Positions 26,700 to 36,648 are shown, counted from the first letter of the stretch. The stretch: 64,000 nt of DNA from Aliiruegeria sabulilitoris (GCF_001558155.1 NZ_LOAS01000003.1:186001-250000); one strand, 5' to 3'. The notes: a model not told the origin generated them from the letters alone. Numbers and translations: made by a program.

Positions 26700-27863
26700 A
26701 TGCCCGTCAAGAACCGCCTGGCTGAGCTTCACGATGAAATCACGGCATGGCGGAGGGACCTGCACGCCCATCCCGAACTGCTCTACGAAACCCATCGCAC
26801 CTCGGCTTTCGTGGCCGAGCAGTTGAAGGCGTTCGGTTGCGACGAGGTGGTGAGCGGTATCGGCCGCACCGGTGTCGTGGGCGTCATTCGCGGACGCAAG
26901 GACACGCAAGGCCGGGTGATCGGGTTGCGCGCTGATATGGACGCGCTGCCCATCGTCGAGGAAACCGGGCTGCCCTATGCCTCGCAAAACCCCGGCGCGA
27001 TGCATGCCTGCGGCCATGACGGGCACACGGCGATGCTTCTGGGGGCGGCCAAGTACATCGCCGAGACGCGGAATTTCGACGGAACGGCGGTGGTGATCTT
27101 CCAGCCCGCCGAAGAGGGTGGCGCCGGCGGCAAGGCCATGTGCGATGACGGGTTGATGGAGCGTTTCGGCATCCAGGAAGTCTATGGCATGCATAACTGG
27201 CCGGGCATCGAGGTGGGAACCTTCGCCATCCGGCCGGGACCGTTCTTTGCCTCGGCCGATCACTTCCAGATCGAGTTGGAAGGCAAGGGCGGTCACGCTG
27301 CCAAGCCGCACGAGACGATCGACACCACGCTGATGGCATCTCATCTGGTGGTCGCACTGCAATCCATCGTTTCGCGCAATGCCAACCCGGTGGAGCAGAT
27401 GGTCGTCTCGATCACGAGCTTCGAGACGTCCTCCACCGCCTTTAACGTGATCCCGCAAAAGGTCGTGCTGAAGGGGACCATTCGCACGCTGAAGTCGGAA
27501 TTGCGCGACCTGGGCGAGAAACGGTTGAAGGAAATCACTGAAGGCACCGCCGCAACCTTCGGCGGTCAGGCCAAACTAAAATACTATCGGAATTACCCGG
27601 TAATGGTGAATTGGGCCGAACAGACAGAGTTCGCCGCAGCGGTGGCGGCCTCGGTTGCCGGAGAGTGCCGGGAGGCGCCGTTGATCATGGGCGGCGAGGA
27701 TTTCTCCTTCATGCTCGAAGAACGGCCCGGTGCCTATATCCTCGTGGGCAATGGCGATACGGCCATGGTGCACCATGCGGAATACAATTTCTCGGACGAG
27801 GCCATTCCGGCGGGCTGTTCCTGGTGGGCGGAAATCGTCGAACAGCGGATGCCTGTGGGCTGA
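26700..27863 (+). CDS. M20-family aminoacylase/amidohydrolase
   Basis: A 387-residue metallohydrolase of the M20/HipO type that removes acyl groups from amino acids (hippurate-like substrates; exact substrate not inferable). Metal-site motifs: DLHAHPEL, LRADMDALP, MHACGHDGH (101-109) and PAEEGGAGG, with GGEDFSFM near the C-terminus. ATG 26700 is chosen over 26691, since AAGGA lies 8 nt upstream of the former and touches the latter. Confidence 0.92.
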   Translation: MPVKNRLAELHDEITAWRRDLHAHPELLYETHRTSAFVAEQLKAFGCDEVVSGIGRTGVVGVIRGRKDTQGRVIGLRADMDALPIVEETGLPYASQNPGAMHACGHDGHTAMLLGAAKYIAETRNFDGTAVVIFQPAEEGGAGGKAMCDDGLMERFGIQEVYGMHNWPGIEVGTFAIRPGPFFASADHFQIELEGKGGHAAKPHETIDTTLMASHLVVALQSIVSRNANPVEQMVVSITSFETSSTAFNVIPQKVVLKGTIRTLKSELRDLGEKRLKEITEGTAATFGGQAKLKYYRNYPVMVNWAEQTEFAAAVAASVAGECREAPLIMGGEDFSFMLEERPGAYILVGNGDTAMVHHAEYNFSDEAIPAGCSWWAEIVEQRMPVG

Positions 27864-27925
27864 GACACCGGGCATAATTGCGCGGTCGGCTCTCGGCGTT
27901 TCGCCTGCGTTTCTGATGTTGGAAG

Positions 27926-28040
27926 AGGGGGCTTTGCCCCCACGCTCTTGCAAGCCTTCCCGCGGGATATTTGGAGAAAGGTGAATGGCCCGAACCGGCT
28001 TCCTCTTTTCCAAATGCCTCCGCAGGATCCTTCCCGCGCG
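27926..28040 (+). repeat. Intergenic palindromic repeat copy (R4)
   Basis: A full copy between the convergent stops of the M20 and outer-membrane genes. It consists of the hairpin GGGGGCTTTGCCCCC, then CGCTCTTGCAAGCC, then GGGATATTTGGAGAAAGG facing CCTCTTTTCCAAATGCC, then CTCCGCAGGATCCTTCC. It shares its left module with the copy at 51134. Confidence 0.75.
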
Positions 28041-28115
28041 GGCCATAACGACGACAAGCTCCAGATTGCAGATTGCCGCCGTTTCAGGCTCCGTTCCGGT
28101 TTCCAGCCGCGTTGA

Positions 28116-28823
28116 TCAGCCGCCGAAGCGGTAGTTCAGGCCCAGGGTGACCGAGTGGTAATCCGGCGTTGCCTCGGTCGAGTAGTCGGCATTGCTCAGC
28201 TTCTCGTTGCCGTAATTGGTGTATTGGTATTCGCCCCGGAGGGACCAGTTGCCGGAGATGTTCCGCTCCACGCCAACCCCGCCGAGATAGCCGGTGCGGC
28301 CGTATTCCTCGGAAATGTCGCCGCCGGCTGCGCGATCGACCGAGTAGTCGAATTTCCCGTGCGATGCGCCTGCGAAACCGTAGAGCAATGTGTCGGTGGT
28401 GGCTTCCCAGCCAAGCGATCCGCGAAGGGAGACGGCATAGTCGAGCGTGTTCTCGCCCTCGCCGTCGTCATTGTCGAAATCGGCGCCGATATCGCCAAAG
28501 GTTGCGCCAAGCTCGACACCAATGATGGCGGGGTTCAGGTCCCAGCGATAGCCGGCCTGTACCGCAACAGACCCGCCGCCCATGTCCAGATCGCCGATAT
28601 TGTCGGTTCCGGAAATGCCGGGGCCCTTCACGCCAACCTTGTCGTCGCCGGGGAAGTTGTAGCCGAGGCTGGCACCGATATAGGCGCCTTCGAATCCGGT
28701 GGGGCCGGAGTTGACCTCGATCAGCGGCTGCGGTTCGGGCGCGCTCGGCGCAAGCCCGCCAGCCAGGGCCGGGCCGCAGAAAGCAGTCAACGCGACCGCG
28801 AGTGCGATTTGCGATGTGTTCAT
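28116..28823 (-). CDS. Small outer-membrane beta-barrel protein
   Basis: A 235-residue secreted protein with a signal peptide ending ALAGG (about 22) and a C-terminal sequence of alternating strands ending LGLNYRFGG, with a terminal aromatic typical of OmpA/Omp25-like 8-stranded barrels. Gly, Asn and acidic residues dominate the loops. ATG 28823 directly starts the signal peptide. Its role (porin-like or structural) is unknown. Confidence 0.82.
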   Translation of the reverse strand: MNTSQIALAVALTAFCGPALAGGLAPSAPEPQPLIEVNSGPTGFEGAYIGASLGYNFPGDDKVGVKGPGISGTDNIGDLDMGGGSVAVQAGYRWDLNPAIIGVELGATFGDIGADFDNDDGEGENTLDYAVSLRGSLGWEATTDTLLYGFAGASHGKFDYSVDRAAGGDISEEYGRTGYLGGVGVERNISGNWSLRGEYQYTNYGNEKLSNADYSTEATPDYHSVTLGLNYRFGG

Positions 28824-29075
28824 GATGTTGCCTGTCGTCTTTTTTATCTTGCTCGTACAAGTGCGCCGGATTTGGTCGGCCACTTGCTGGCATCAGACGT
28901 AGAGAGCAGCGGGGGCGCGTCGCAAGCGACATGATTCGGCGGGCGGATCGGCGACTCGCAGTGTTGCCCAAATCATGCATTTTTGCCGTATATTTGTGTC
29001 AGGTGAAACGAAACCGGGGTGCTCCGTAAAAGTATAATAATTACAGATAGCTAGATTGCCCTCCCATGCGCAAGA

Positions 29076-29100
29076 CCAGGCGCGCGATGGGCGCGCCTGG
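29076..29100 (-). terminator. Strong hairpin after the RND permease gene
   Basis: CCAGGCGCGC (29076-29085) and GCGCGCCTGG (29091-29100) form a perfect 10-bp stem with a 5-nt loop, 8 bp beyond the permease stop on the minus strand. The minus-strand tail TCTTGCG is poor in T, so termination efficiency is uncertain. Confidence 0.55.
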
Positions 29101-29108
29101 CGAAGCAG

Positions 29109-32100
29109 TTACTCCGCTGCGCGCAGGGGCGGCTTGCCGGCGGGGGAGGCTTCGCCGTCGGTTTGTTCGGGCGCGTTTTCTGCCCGGTCCGGTTCGGTCG
29201 CCGGTGTTGGAGCAGGCGGCGCGCTGTCTTCTGCCCCGGGGTCTTCCGGCAGCCAGATCAGTTCAGGGCTGTGAACACGGCGCGCCGTGCGAGTGAGGCG
29301 CGCATCGCGCGCGGCCCGGCTGCTGCGTCCGAAGCTCAACGCGCGCAAGGTGGCGACGCTGCGATAGGCACCGTCCCAGAACCAGACGCGCAAGGCGAGC
29401 AGGGCGGGGGTGACGATCAGGGTCAGAACGGTCGCGGTGCCAAGGCCGAAGACCACCGCCGTTGCCAGCTGCTTCCACCAGAGCGCGGTGGGGCTGTCGA
29501 GCGTGTAGCCGCCGTTGAAGAAGTCGAGGCTGATGCCCAGCATCATCGGCGTCAGGCCGGCAATCGTGGTCGAGGTGGTCAGAAGCACCGGCCGCAGGCG
29601 CTGCTCCGCCGTGCGGATGATCGCCTCGATCCGCGGCATGTACTGGCTGAACTCCTGGTAGGTGTCGATCAGCACGATATTGTTGTTCACCACGATGCCC
29701 GCCAGTGCCACGATGCCGGTGCCGGTCATGATGATGGAGAAGGTCTGGTCCATCACCAGCATGCCGATCAGCACGCCCGAGGTGGAGAGCACCACGGCGA
29801 GCAGAACCAGCACGGAGTTGTAGATCGAGTTGAACTGCGTCAGCAGGATGATGAACATCAGCCCGAGCGCGGCGCCGAAAGCCTTGGACAGGAATTCCTG
29901 GCTTTCCTGCTGTTCTTCCTCGTCGCCAGTCCACTGCCAGCCGATATCGGGGCCGAAGGGCTGTTCGTTTTCCATCCATTCGGTCAGCAGCGTAATGCGT
30001 TCGGTGGCGGTGATCGGGGCGACGGTCAGGCCCTGCTCGCTGATCCGCATCGCCGCGTTTGTCTGGGCGGTCGTGGCCGGCATGATCTCGACGATCTCGC
30101 CATCGGTGTTCACAAGCTTGACCAGCCCGGAGGTCACATCGGCCTTCACGTCGAAATAGCGCTGCGAGTCCACCCGATCGATCCGCGACAGTTTCGGCAC
30201 CGGCTGGCGGGTGATGAAATTGGAGAGCGGTATGAGCCCATCCGGCGTGCGCACCTTGAGGCTGTCCAGCGTGGTCAGCAGGCGGTCCTGTTCGGGCAGG
30301 CGGACGCGGATGTCGATCTCCTCGTCGGAGCTGTCCACGCGCATCGTGTCGAGCAGGATACCGCGGGTGATAAGCTGCACCATCCCGCCGACAGTGGCGA
30401 CATTGGCGCCGTAGCGGCCGGCCTTCTCCACGTCCACGTCGATCTGCCAGTCGATGCCGGGCAGGGGCAACGTGTCCTCGATATCGAAGAGACCGGGCAT
30501 TTCCTCGAATTTCGTCCGCGCCGCAAGCGCGGCCTCGGTGAGCGGCTCCCAATCGTCGCCGGTCAGGCGCAGGTGGATCGGCTTGCCCGCGCCCGGGCCC
30601 ATGGCGAGATCCAGCACTTCGACATAGATGCCGGGGATCTGGTCCAACTTGGTGCGCAGACGCTCCAGCACGAGATCGCCGTCCAGTTCCGGATTGTCCT
30701 TGCGGTTTTCCCAGCGGATCAATTCGATCTGGATCTGGCCGATCGTGTCGCGCGGGGAGGAGGCGCCGCCGGTATTGGCGTTCAGCCCGCCTTCGCCGGC
30801 AAAGGCAAAGACGGAATCGACGCCCGGCTCCTGCAGCGCGATCTGCTCGACCTGCGCCACGATCGCGTCCTTCTCGCCGAGCGACAGGTTGCCTCGGGCG
30901 CGGACATAGATGATCGACTGTTCCGGCTCGTTCTCGACGAAGAACTCGGTGCCGTTGTTGTTGTCGCCGAAATAGGTGAAGGTCGAGACGATGAAGAAGG
31001 CGACCGCGCCGACGGTGACCAGCGGCATGATCGGGTTGGCGGTGAGGAACTTGATGAAATAGCCGAAAGCGGTGCGTTGATAGCCGGCTTTCACCCGCTT
31101 GCGGCGCCATTGCGGCTTGGCCGCGTCGGCGGTGATCGAAGTTGCGAACGCGCCGAAGAAGAGGATGCCGACACCGGCAAGACGCGCCATGGTGGCGGAC
31201 ATGTCGGGCGACAGGAAATAGCCTGGGTTCAGCACCTGCATGGCGCCAACGAAGATCAGGTACATCGAGGGCGCCACCAGCGCCGCCCTGAGGATCCAGG
31301 GCCAGCGGCGCAGCGCTTCGGCGAGGTGGTGGAAGGAGCGTGCAAGCCGCCCGGTGATGCCGCCCACCACCGGCAGGAAGACCAGCGCCACCACGAGCGA
31401 GGCCGAGAGCACGAAGATCAGCGTGATCGGCAGCATCTTCATGAATTCGCCCGAGACGCCGGGCCAGAACAGCATCGGCAGGAAGGCGCAGAGCGTGGTC
31501 GCGGTGGAGCTGACGATGGGCCAGAACATCCGCTTGGCGGCCTCGACATAGGCGTGCATCGGCCCCGTGCCCTGCTGGATGCGCTTGTCGGCATATTCGA
31601 CCACGACAATGGCCCCGTCGACGAGCATGCCGACCGAGAGGATCAGGCCGAACATCACCATGTTCGAGATCGTCACATCCATCGCCGCAAGGAAGCCGAA
31701 GCAGAGCAGGAAGGACGTGGGAATGGAGAAGCCCACCAGCAGCGAGGGGCGCGGTCCGAGTGCGGCCAGCACCACGATCATGACGAGGAGGATGGCGGTG
31801 AGCACCGAGCCCTCGAGCTGCCGCACCATGGATTCGACCTGCACCGACTGGTCGTTGGAGGTGCCGACGACAATGGCGTCCTGCAGCTCCGGCGGCCATT
31901 TGGCGCGTTCGAGCTGCACCGTCTCGCGCACCAGCGCGGCGGTGTCGATGATGTTGTAGCCCTTGCGCTTGACCACCTGCAGCGCGACGGTCTTCTCGCC
32001 GTCGAAGCGCGCGGTGCCGACGCGGTCCTCGAAGGTGAGCGAGATTGTCGCCAGGTCGCCCAGCGTGACAACGGAATCGCCGTTCACCTTGACCGGCAAG

Positions 32101-32822
32101 CCGTAGATGTCGCTCGTCGTATCGAAGGAGGAGGGGATCTTGACCGCGAAGGCGCCGGCATCGGCTTCGATCTCGCCGGCGGCGATCAGCTGGTTGTTGT
32201 TGACCACCGCCTGGATCAACTCGCTGGCGGTGACGTTGTAGGCTTCCAGCTTGAGCGGGTCGATGATCACTTCGACCATCTCGTCGCGGTGACCGGTCAG
32301 CGCGGCCTCCAGAATCGGCTCAAGCCCTTCAAGTTTGGACTGCAAGTCATTGGCAATGCGTAGCAATGTCCGTTCTGGCAGGCGGCCGGTCAGGTTGACG
32401 ATGATGATCGGGAACTCGGAGAAGTTGAACTCCTCCACCGTGTAGTTCTCGGCGCCGTCGGGAAAATTGCTCTCGGCCTTGGTCATCGCCGCGCGCACAT
32501 CGGCGAGCGTGGCGGACTTGTCCCAGCCGAAATCGAACTCCATCACCAGGTTGGCATAGCCCTCGACGGCGGTGCCGGTCATCCGGTCCAGCCCGTCGAG
32601 ATCGGCCATCTCGGTTTCCATCGGCTTGACCAGCAGCTTCTCGGCGTCGGCGGCCGAGATGCCGGGGAAGGGAACGGAGATAAAGACGGCCGGGATCTCG
32701 ATATCCGGCTCGCCCTCCTTGGGTAGGTTGATATATGTCTGCGCGCCGGTCACCAGCGCCAGAAGGATGATCCCAACTGCCATGCGCGTGTGGTGGGAGG
32801 CCCAGTCGACAATGCCTCTCAT
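29109..32822 (-). CDS. RND efflux permease, extended form
   Basis: A 1237-residue resistance-nodulation-division permease, about 190 residues longer than typical HAE1/AcrB pumps. The TM4 proton-relay region reads VGMLVDGAIVVVEYADK, with a single Asp (402) where AcrB has two. Two extra hydrophobic segments lie at about 510-530 and 545-565, between TM6 and the usual TM7 at 598-615. The C-terminus carries a soluble Pro/Ala/Glu-rich tail of roughly 90 residues. It works with the adaptor gene 22 bp upstream. Substrate unknown; an outer-membrane channel is not encoded nearby. Confidence 0.9.
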   Translation of the reverse strand: MRGIVDWASHHTRMAVGIILLALVTGAQTYINLPKEGEPDIEIPAVFISVPFPGISAADAEKLLVKPMETEMADLDGLDRMTGTAVEGYANLVMEFDFGWDKSATLADVRAAMTKAESNFPDGAENYTVEEFNFSEFPIIIVNLTGRLPERTLLRIANDLQSKLEGLEPILEAALTGHRDEMVEVIIDPLKLEAYNVTASELIQAVVNNNQLIAAGEIEADAGAFAVKIPSSFDTTSDIYGLPVKVNGDSVVTLGDLATISLTFEDRVGTARFDGEKTVALQVVKRKGYNIIDTAALVRETVQLERAKWPPELQDAIVVGTSNDQSVQVESMVRQLEGSVLTAILLVMIVVLAALGPRPSLLVGFSIPTSFLLCFGFLAAMDVTISNMVMFGLILSVGMLVDGAIVVVEYADKRIQQGTGPMHAYVEAAKRMFWPIVSSTATTLCAFLPMLFWPGVSGEFMKMLPITLIFVLSASLVVALVFLPVVGGITGRLARSFHHLAEALRRWPWILRAALVAPSMYLIFVGAMQVLNPGYFLSPDMSATMARLAGVGILFFGAFATSITADAAKPQWRRKRVKAGYQRTAFGYFIKFLTANPIMPLVTVGAVAFFIVSTFTYFGDNNNGTEFFVENEPEQSIIYVRARGNLSLGEKDAIVAQVEQIALQEPGVDSVFAFAGEGGLNANTGGASSPRDTIGQIQIELIRWENRKDNPELDGDLVLERLRTKLDQIPGIYVEVLDLAMGPGAGKPIHLRLTGDDWEPLTEAALAARTKFEEMPGLFDIEDTLPLPGIDWQIDVDVEKAGRYGANVATVGGMVQLITRGILLDTMRVDSSDEEIDIRVRLPEQDRLLTTLDSLKVRTPDGLIPLSNFITRQPVPKLSRIDRVDSQRYFDVKADVTSGLVKLVNTDGEIVEIMPATTAQTNAAMRISEQGLTVAPITATERITLLTEWMENEQPFGPDIGWQWTGDEEEQQESQEFLSKAFGAALGLMFIILLTQFNSIYNSVLVLLAVVLSTSGVLIGMLVMDQTFSIIMTGTGIVALAGIVVNNNIVLIDTYQEFSQYMPRIEAIIRTAEQRLRPVLLTTSTTIAGLTPMMLGISLDFFNGGYTLDSPTALWWKQLATAVVFGLGTATVLTLIVTPALLALRVWFWDGAYRSVATLRALSFGRSSRAARDARLTRTARRVHSPELIWLPEDPGAEDSAPPAPTPATEPDRAENAPEQTDGEASPAGKPPLRAAE

Positions 32823-32844
32823 GGATATGCTCCCCTGCGCCGGA

Positions 32845-34116
32845 TCACTGGCCCAGACCCTCTTCCTGATAGCTGACCTTGAGCGGAACGCCGTCGGTCA
32901 CGTATTCTTGGCCAACGACAATCACGTCAATATCAGTGGGCAGCCCGGCGACATAGACGCCCTCGGGCGTGTCGCGCAGGAACCGCACCGGGACGAAGGC
33001 GGCGACCGGGCCGGTATCGGATTGCTCGACAATGCGCAGGCCGAGCACGCCCGCGTCATCCAGCGTCAGCGCCGAGGCGGGCAGCAGGTGTGCGGTTTCC
33101 CCGGTCGCGGAGATGGCGATATCCGCCGTCTGGCCGTCTCGGATGCGCAGGTCGGTGTTGGGAACTTCGATCTCGACCCGGAAGGTGCGCGTCTGGGGAT
33201 CGGCGGAGCGCGACAGGAAGGTGACGGCGCCGGAAACCTCCGCTCCCGAGACGAGCCGTGCGCCGGCAGGCGCGCCCACGGTGACCTTGTCGACCTGCGT
33301 CTCGGGCACAAAACCCACCAGCTTCATCGGGTGGAGCTGGATGATGGTCGCGCAGGACGCCCCCGGTTGCATCAGCGCGCCAAGCTCGGCGGTGTCGGTT
33401 TCGAGCAACCCGGCAAAGGGCGCCTTCAGTGTGACGCGCTCCATTTCCTTTTCGGCCAGCGCCACCGCTGCGGCTGCGGCTTCGACATTGGAGGTGGCCG
33501 CCTCCAGCCCGGAATGGGCCGATTCGACATTTGCCTTTGCGGCCGAAACGGCGGCTTGGGTCGAGGCAACGCGCGTTTCGGAGGCAAAGCCGCCCTCGAT
33601 CAGTTTCGTGGCGGCGCGGTTGTTGATTTCAGCCTCCGCCAGCAGCGCCTCGGCCTCGATGACCCGAGCCCGTGCGACCGGTGGCCCTGCCTTCGCCGAG
33701 GCCAGCAGCGCCTTGGCTTCGCTGAGTTGTGCGATGCGCGGTCCGGGATCGATCTCGCAGAGCAGGTCTCCGGCTTCGACCATCGTGCCCTTGCGCAGGG
33801 GCTCGGAGACGATCGGCCCGGAGGTTTCCGCGGCCACGACAACCTGGCGCGTGGCTTCCGTGCGGCCGCGCAAGATGACGGCGCTGTCGATGACCTGCGC
33901 GGTGGAAGCCATCGCCACGATCGATACCCTCTTGGGGCCGTCGTCGGTATTCTCGATTGTTTCCGCAACGTCACTTGTGGCGTCCGGCGCTGCAGCGGGC
34001 GCCGCCGGGCGACCGGTCTCAATGCCGGCAAATTCGAACACCGCGTCGCGCTCCATGATCAACATGTAGACCACACCGGCCACGATCGCCGCGATCAGGA
34101 AGGAAAACCACTTCAT
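32845..34116 (-). CDS. RND efflux periplasmic adaptor
   Basis: A 423-residue membrane-fusion protein with one N-terminal anchor (5-20), a lipoyl half-motif GPIVSEPLRKGTMVEAGDLLCEID, a long Ala-rich coiled-coil hairpin (about 135-225), a second lipoyl half LKAPFAGLLETDTAELG, and beta-barrel domains. It bridges the permease downstream to an outer-membrane channel. First gene of the pair; the 247-bp divergent region to the YfgM-like gene holds its promoter. Confidence 0.9.
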   Translation of the reverse strand: MKWFSFLIAAIVAGVVYMLIMERDAVFEFAGIETGRPAAPAAAPDATSDVAETIENTDDGPKRVSIVAMASTAQVIDSAVILRGRTEATRQVVVAAETSGPIVSEPLRKGTMVEAGDLLCEIDPGPRIAQLSEAKALLASAKAGPPVARARVIEAEALLAEAEINNRAATKLIEGGFASETRVASTQAAVSAAKANVESAHSGLEAATSNVEAAAAAVALAEKEMERVTLKAPFAGLLETDTAELGALMQPGASCATIIQLHPMKLVGFVPETQVDKVTVGAPAGARLVSGAEVSGAVTFLSRSADPQTRTFRVEIEVPNTDLRIRDGQTADIAISATGETAHLLPASALTLDDAGVLGLRIVEQSDTGPVAAFVPVRFLRDTPEGVYVAGLPTDIDVIVVGQEYVTDGVPLKVSYQEEGLGQ

Positions 34117-34363
34117 GAAATCCGCCTTTCCGGTCGTCGCAATTCGATAAACCTCCGCGCAGAGTTGTATTCAAAGCGGTTCGAAGGCAAGGGTCGACAC
34201 CAAACAAATGTGCATCACCTCCCGTTCCGAGGCAATTGCCGGGACGATTTGCAGGTCTTGGCAATTGCAAGGGCTTCGGGGTAAGAGAAGGCGTTTTCAA
34301 GGCGCTGCAAATAGCCTGCAGATGCCATAAAGGCGCCAAGGCGCATAGAACGGGCAGGGACGC

Positions 34364-35023
34364 ATGAGCGAAGCCGACAGCTTTATCGACGAGGTGAACG
34401 AAGAAGTTCGCCGGGAGAAGCTCTTCAGGACTTTCCGGAAATACGGTTGGATCGGCATTATGGCGGTGGTGCTTATCGTTGGCGGCGCGGCCGTGAACGA
34501 ATACCGCAAGGCCAGCGCGACCTCCGCGGCGGAGGCGCTCGGGGATTCGATCATCGCAGCGCTCGAACTGCCCGGTGCCCCGGCACGCATTGGCGCGCTT
34601 GGCGAGATCGAGGCCGGTGGCGAGGTCGAAACCGTGATCGAGCTTCTGGTGGCAGCAGAGCAGGCGGCGACCGACGACCCGGAAGCCGCGGTGGCCACCT
34701 TGACCCCGTTGGCAAGCAACCCGGATATTCCCGCTGTTTATTCGGACCTCGCCGCGTTCAAGATCGTCCTTTTGGGCGGTGACAGCGTCACGCCGGAGCT
34801 GCGCGCGCAGCTCCTGGATCGTCTGGCCACACCCGGCGCGCCCTATCGGCCGCTGGCGCTGGAACAACAGGTGCTCACGCTCGCGGCAAATGGTGAGACC
34901 GAGGCCGCGATCGAGGCCGCAAGGGCGCTTTTGCAGGAGCCGCAGTTGACACGGGGCTTGCTTGATCGTGTGACACAGTTGATGTTGGCGCTTGGCGCCG
35001 AAATCGGGGATGTTGCGGGCTAG
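34364..35023 (+). CDS. YfgM-like membrane-anchored TPR protein
   Basis: A 219-residue protein with an N-terminal cytoplasmic stretch, one membrane helix (about 28-46, IGIMAVVLIVGGAAVNEY) and a helical periplasmic TPR-like domain. In enterobacteria YfgM sits at the Sec translocon with the PpiD chaperone, and the order yfgM-bamB-der is conserved, as it is here. The assignment rests on that layout and topology. Confidence 0.82.
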   Translation: MSEADSFIDEVNEEVRREKLFRTFRKYGWIGIMAVVLIVGGAAVNEYRKASATSAAEALGDSIIAALELPGAPARIGALGEIEAGGEVETVIELLVAAEQAATDDPEAAVATLTPLASNPDIPAVYSDLAAFKIVLLGGDSVTPELRAQLLDRLATPGAPYRPLALEQQVLTLAANGETEAAIEAARALLQEPQLTRGLLDRVTQLMLALGAEIGDVAG

Positions 35024-35095
35024 GACAGCAACCGCAACCGGAGCGGCGGCGGGGCAGTTGCCCTGCAAGCACGGAATTGTACGGGGGAACGAGCT

Positions 35096-36448
35096 GTGAG
35101 GGTACTGGGATCTGCGGCGGGATGGGCGATGATTGCCCTGATACTGGCCAGCTGCGGCGACGATCCGCCCCTTCCGGGCGAACGATTCGATGTACGCACG
35201 CCGCTCGCGGCGTCGGCAGGCGGCGAGACAACGGCGGCCGCGGTCGAACCCTTGCCCGAAGGCTCGGTCGTGCAGAACGATGTCGCCTTCTCGGCCTCCG
35301 CGCAGACCAACCCCTCAGAATGGACCCATCGCGGCGGCTCGGCCACCCACCGCATTCAGCATCCTGCACTCTCGTCCAATCTGACCAGGATCTGGACGGC
35401 GAGCATCGGGACAGGCAACAGCCGCAAGGCCCGTATCACGGCGGACCCGATCGTAGCGGGTGGCCGTATCTTTACGCTCGATTCGCGGAGCCAGCTGAGC
35501 GCGTTTTCGACCGGCGGCGCGGCGCAATGGAGCAAGGATCTTACCCCGGGCTCCGAACGCAAGAAGGACGGCTCCGGCGGTGGGCTCGCCTATGGCGGAG
35601 GCAGGCTCTATGTGACCTCCGGCTTCGGCGAACTGCATGCGCTTGATCCGGCAACCGGCAACACGATCTGGGTGCAGGCTTTCGAGGCACCTGTCGCCGG
35701 CGCACCGACGGTGCGGGACGGGATGATCTATGTCAGCAGCCGAGACAACCGCGCCTTCGCCGTGCGCGCGGATACCGGACGCCTCGCATGGCAGTTGCAG
35801 GCCAGCCCATCGGCCTCGGCCACGGTGAACGGCTCCGGTCCGGCGGTGGATGGCCGGATCGCGATCTTCCCCTTCGGCTCGGCGGAATTGCTCGGCGCGC
35901 AGACGGGTGACGGGACACGCACTTGGGGCACGACGCTTGCGGGCCGCCGTCGCGGGCGCGCCTATTCCCTGATCACCGACATCTCGTCGGATCCGGTCAT
36001 CGTCGGTGGAACGGTCTATGTCGGCACGCCCTCCGGACGGATCGCCGCGCTCGACGCCAGCAGCGGCTCGCGGATCTGGACAGCGAACGAAGGCGCGTTG
36101 AGCCCGGTCTGGGTCGACGGGGGATCGGTCTTCGCGGTGAGCGACCTGCTGCAGCTTGTTCGGCTCGACGCTTCCAATGGCGAGCTCCTCTGGGCCGTGG
36201 ACCTGCCCGGCTTCAAGAAGAAGAAACCGCGCAAATACCGCGATGTCTATGCGAGTTTCGGTCCGGTCCTCGCCGGCGGGCGCCTGCTGGTGGCCTCCGA
36301 TGATGGCTACCTGCGCAGCTTCGATCCCCGCAACGGCAACCTCCTGTCCTCCGTGGAGATCCCTGGCGGGGCGGCGACCAACCCGGTTGTGGTCAACCAG
36401 ACGCTCTACCTCGTCAACACCAAGGGGCAGCTGCTCGCCTACCGCTAA
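35096..36448 (+). CDS. bamB: BamB-like outer-membrane assembly lipoprotein (PQQ-repeat beta-propeller)
   Basis: A 450-residue lipoprotein. The GTG start has GGGGGAA upstream, and the lipobox LASC puts the lipidated Cys at residue 20. The rest is a beta-propeller with repeated AxDxxTGxxxW-type blades (for example ALDPATGNTIWV, ALDASSGSRIW, RLDASNGELLW). BamB supports BamA in inserting barrels such as LptD. It lies 72 nt after the YfgM-like gene and upstream of der. Confidence 0.9.
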   Translation: MRVLGSAAGWAMIALILASCGDDPPLPGERFDVRTPLAASAGGETTAAAVEPLPEGSVVQNDVAFSASAQTNPSEWTHRGGSATHRIQHPALSSNLTRIWTASIGTGNSRKARITADPIVAGGRIFTLDSRSQLSAFSTGGAAQWSKDLTPGSERKKDGSGGGLAYGGGRLYVTSGFGELHALDPATGNTIWVQAFEAPVAGAPTVRDGMIYVSSRDNRAFAVRADTGRLAWQLQASPSASATVNGSGPAVDGRIAIFPFGSAELLGAQTGDGTRTWGTTLAGRRRGRAYSLITDISSDPVIVGGTVYVGTPSGRIAALDASSGSRIWTANEGALSPVWVDGGSVFAVSDLLQLVRLDASNGELLWAVDLPGFKKKKPRKYRDVYASFGPVLAGGRLLVASDDGYLRSFDPRNGNLLSSVEIPGGAATNPVVVNQTLYLVNTKGQLLAYR

Positions 36449-36451
36449 GCT

Positions 36452-36508
36452 GGGCGCGCGCGCTGCGCGCGCGCCAACGATCCTGCGGATCGTGCCTCCG
36501 GCGGACGA
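36452..36508 (-). repeat. Truncated intergenic repeat copy (R5)
   Basis: Just after the bamB stop, a GGCGCGC-rich hairpin (about 36453-36475) is followed by ACGATCCTGCGGATCGT and GCCTCCGGCGG, which is the tail module of the repeat in reverse orientation. The AAATATCC arms are missing. The hairpin may help end bamB transcription. Confidence 0.65.
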
Positions 36509-36648
36509 CTTCGCGGTCAAAGCCCTTGTTTCTGTTCCGCCGGGTGGCGCAGTGTCCGCCAGGGCCTTGCCTTGAAAAGGCTTCAACCAGCCGAAGAAAC
36601 CGTCTAAAGGAGCGGGTCTGATCCGATTCTCCTGTCTGTGAGCGCATT

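Noticed and set aside
29163-32363. A 1066-codon open frame antisense to the RND permease
   Set aside because: Its translation is rich in His, Asp, Gly and Arg with no domain, and the opposite strand encodes a clear RND permease; it is a product of high-GC codon bias.
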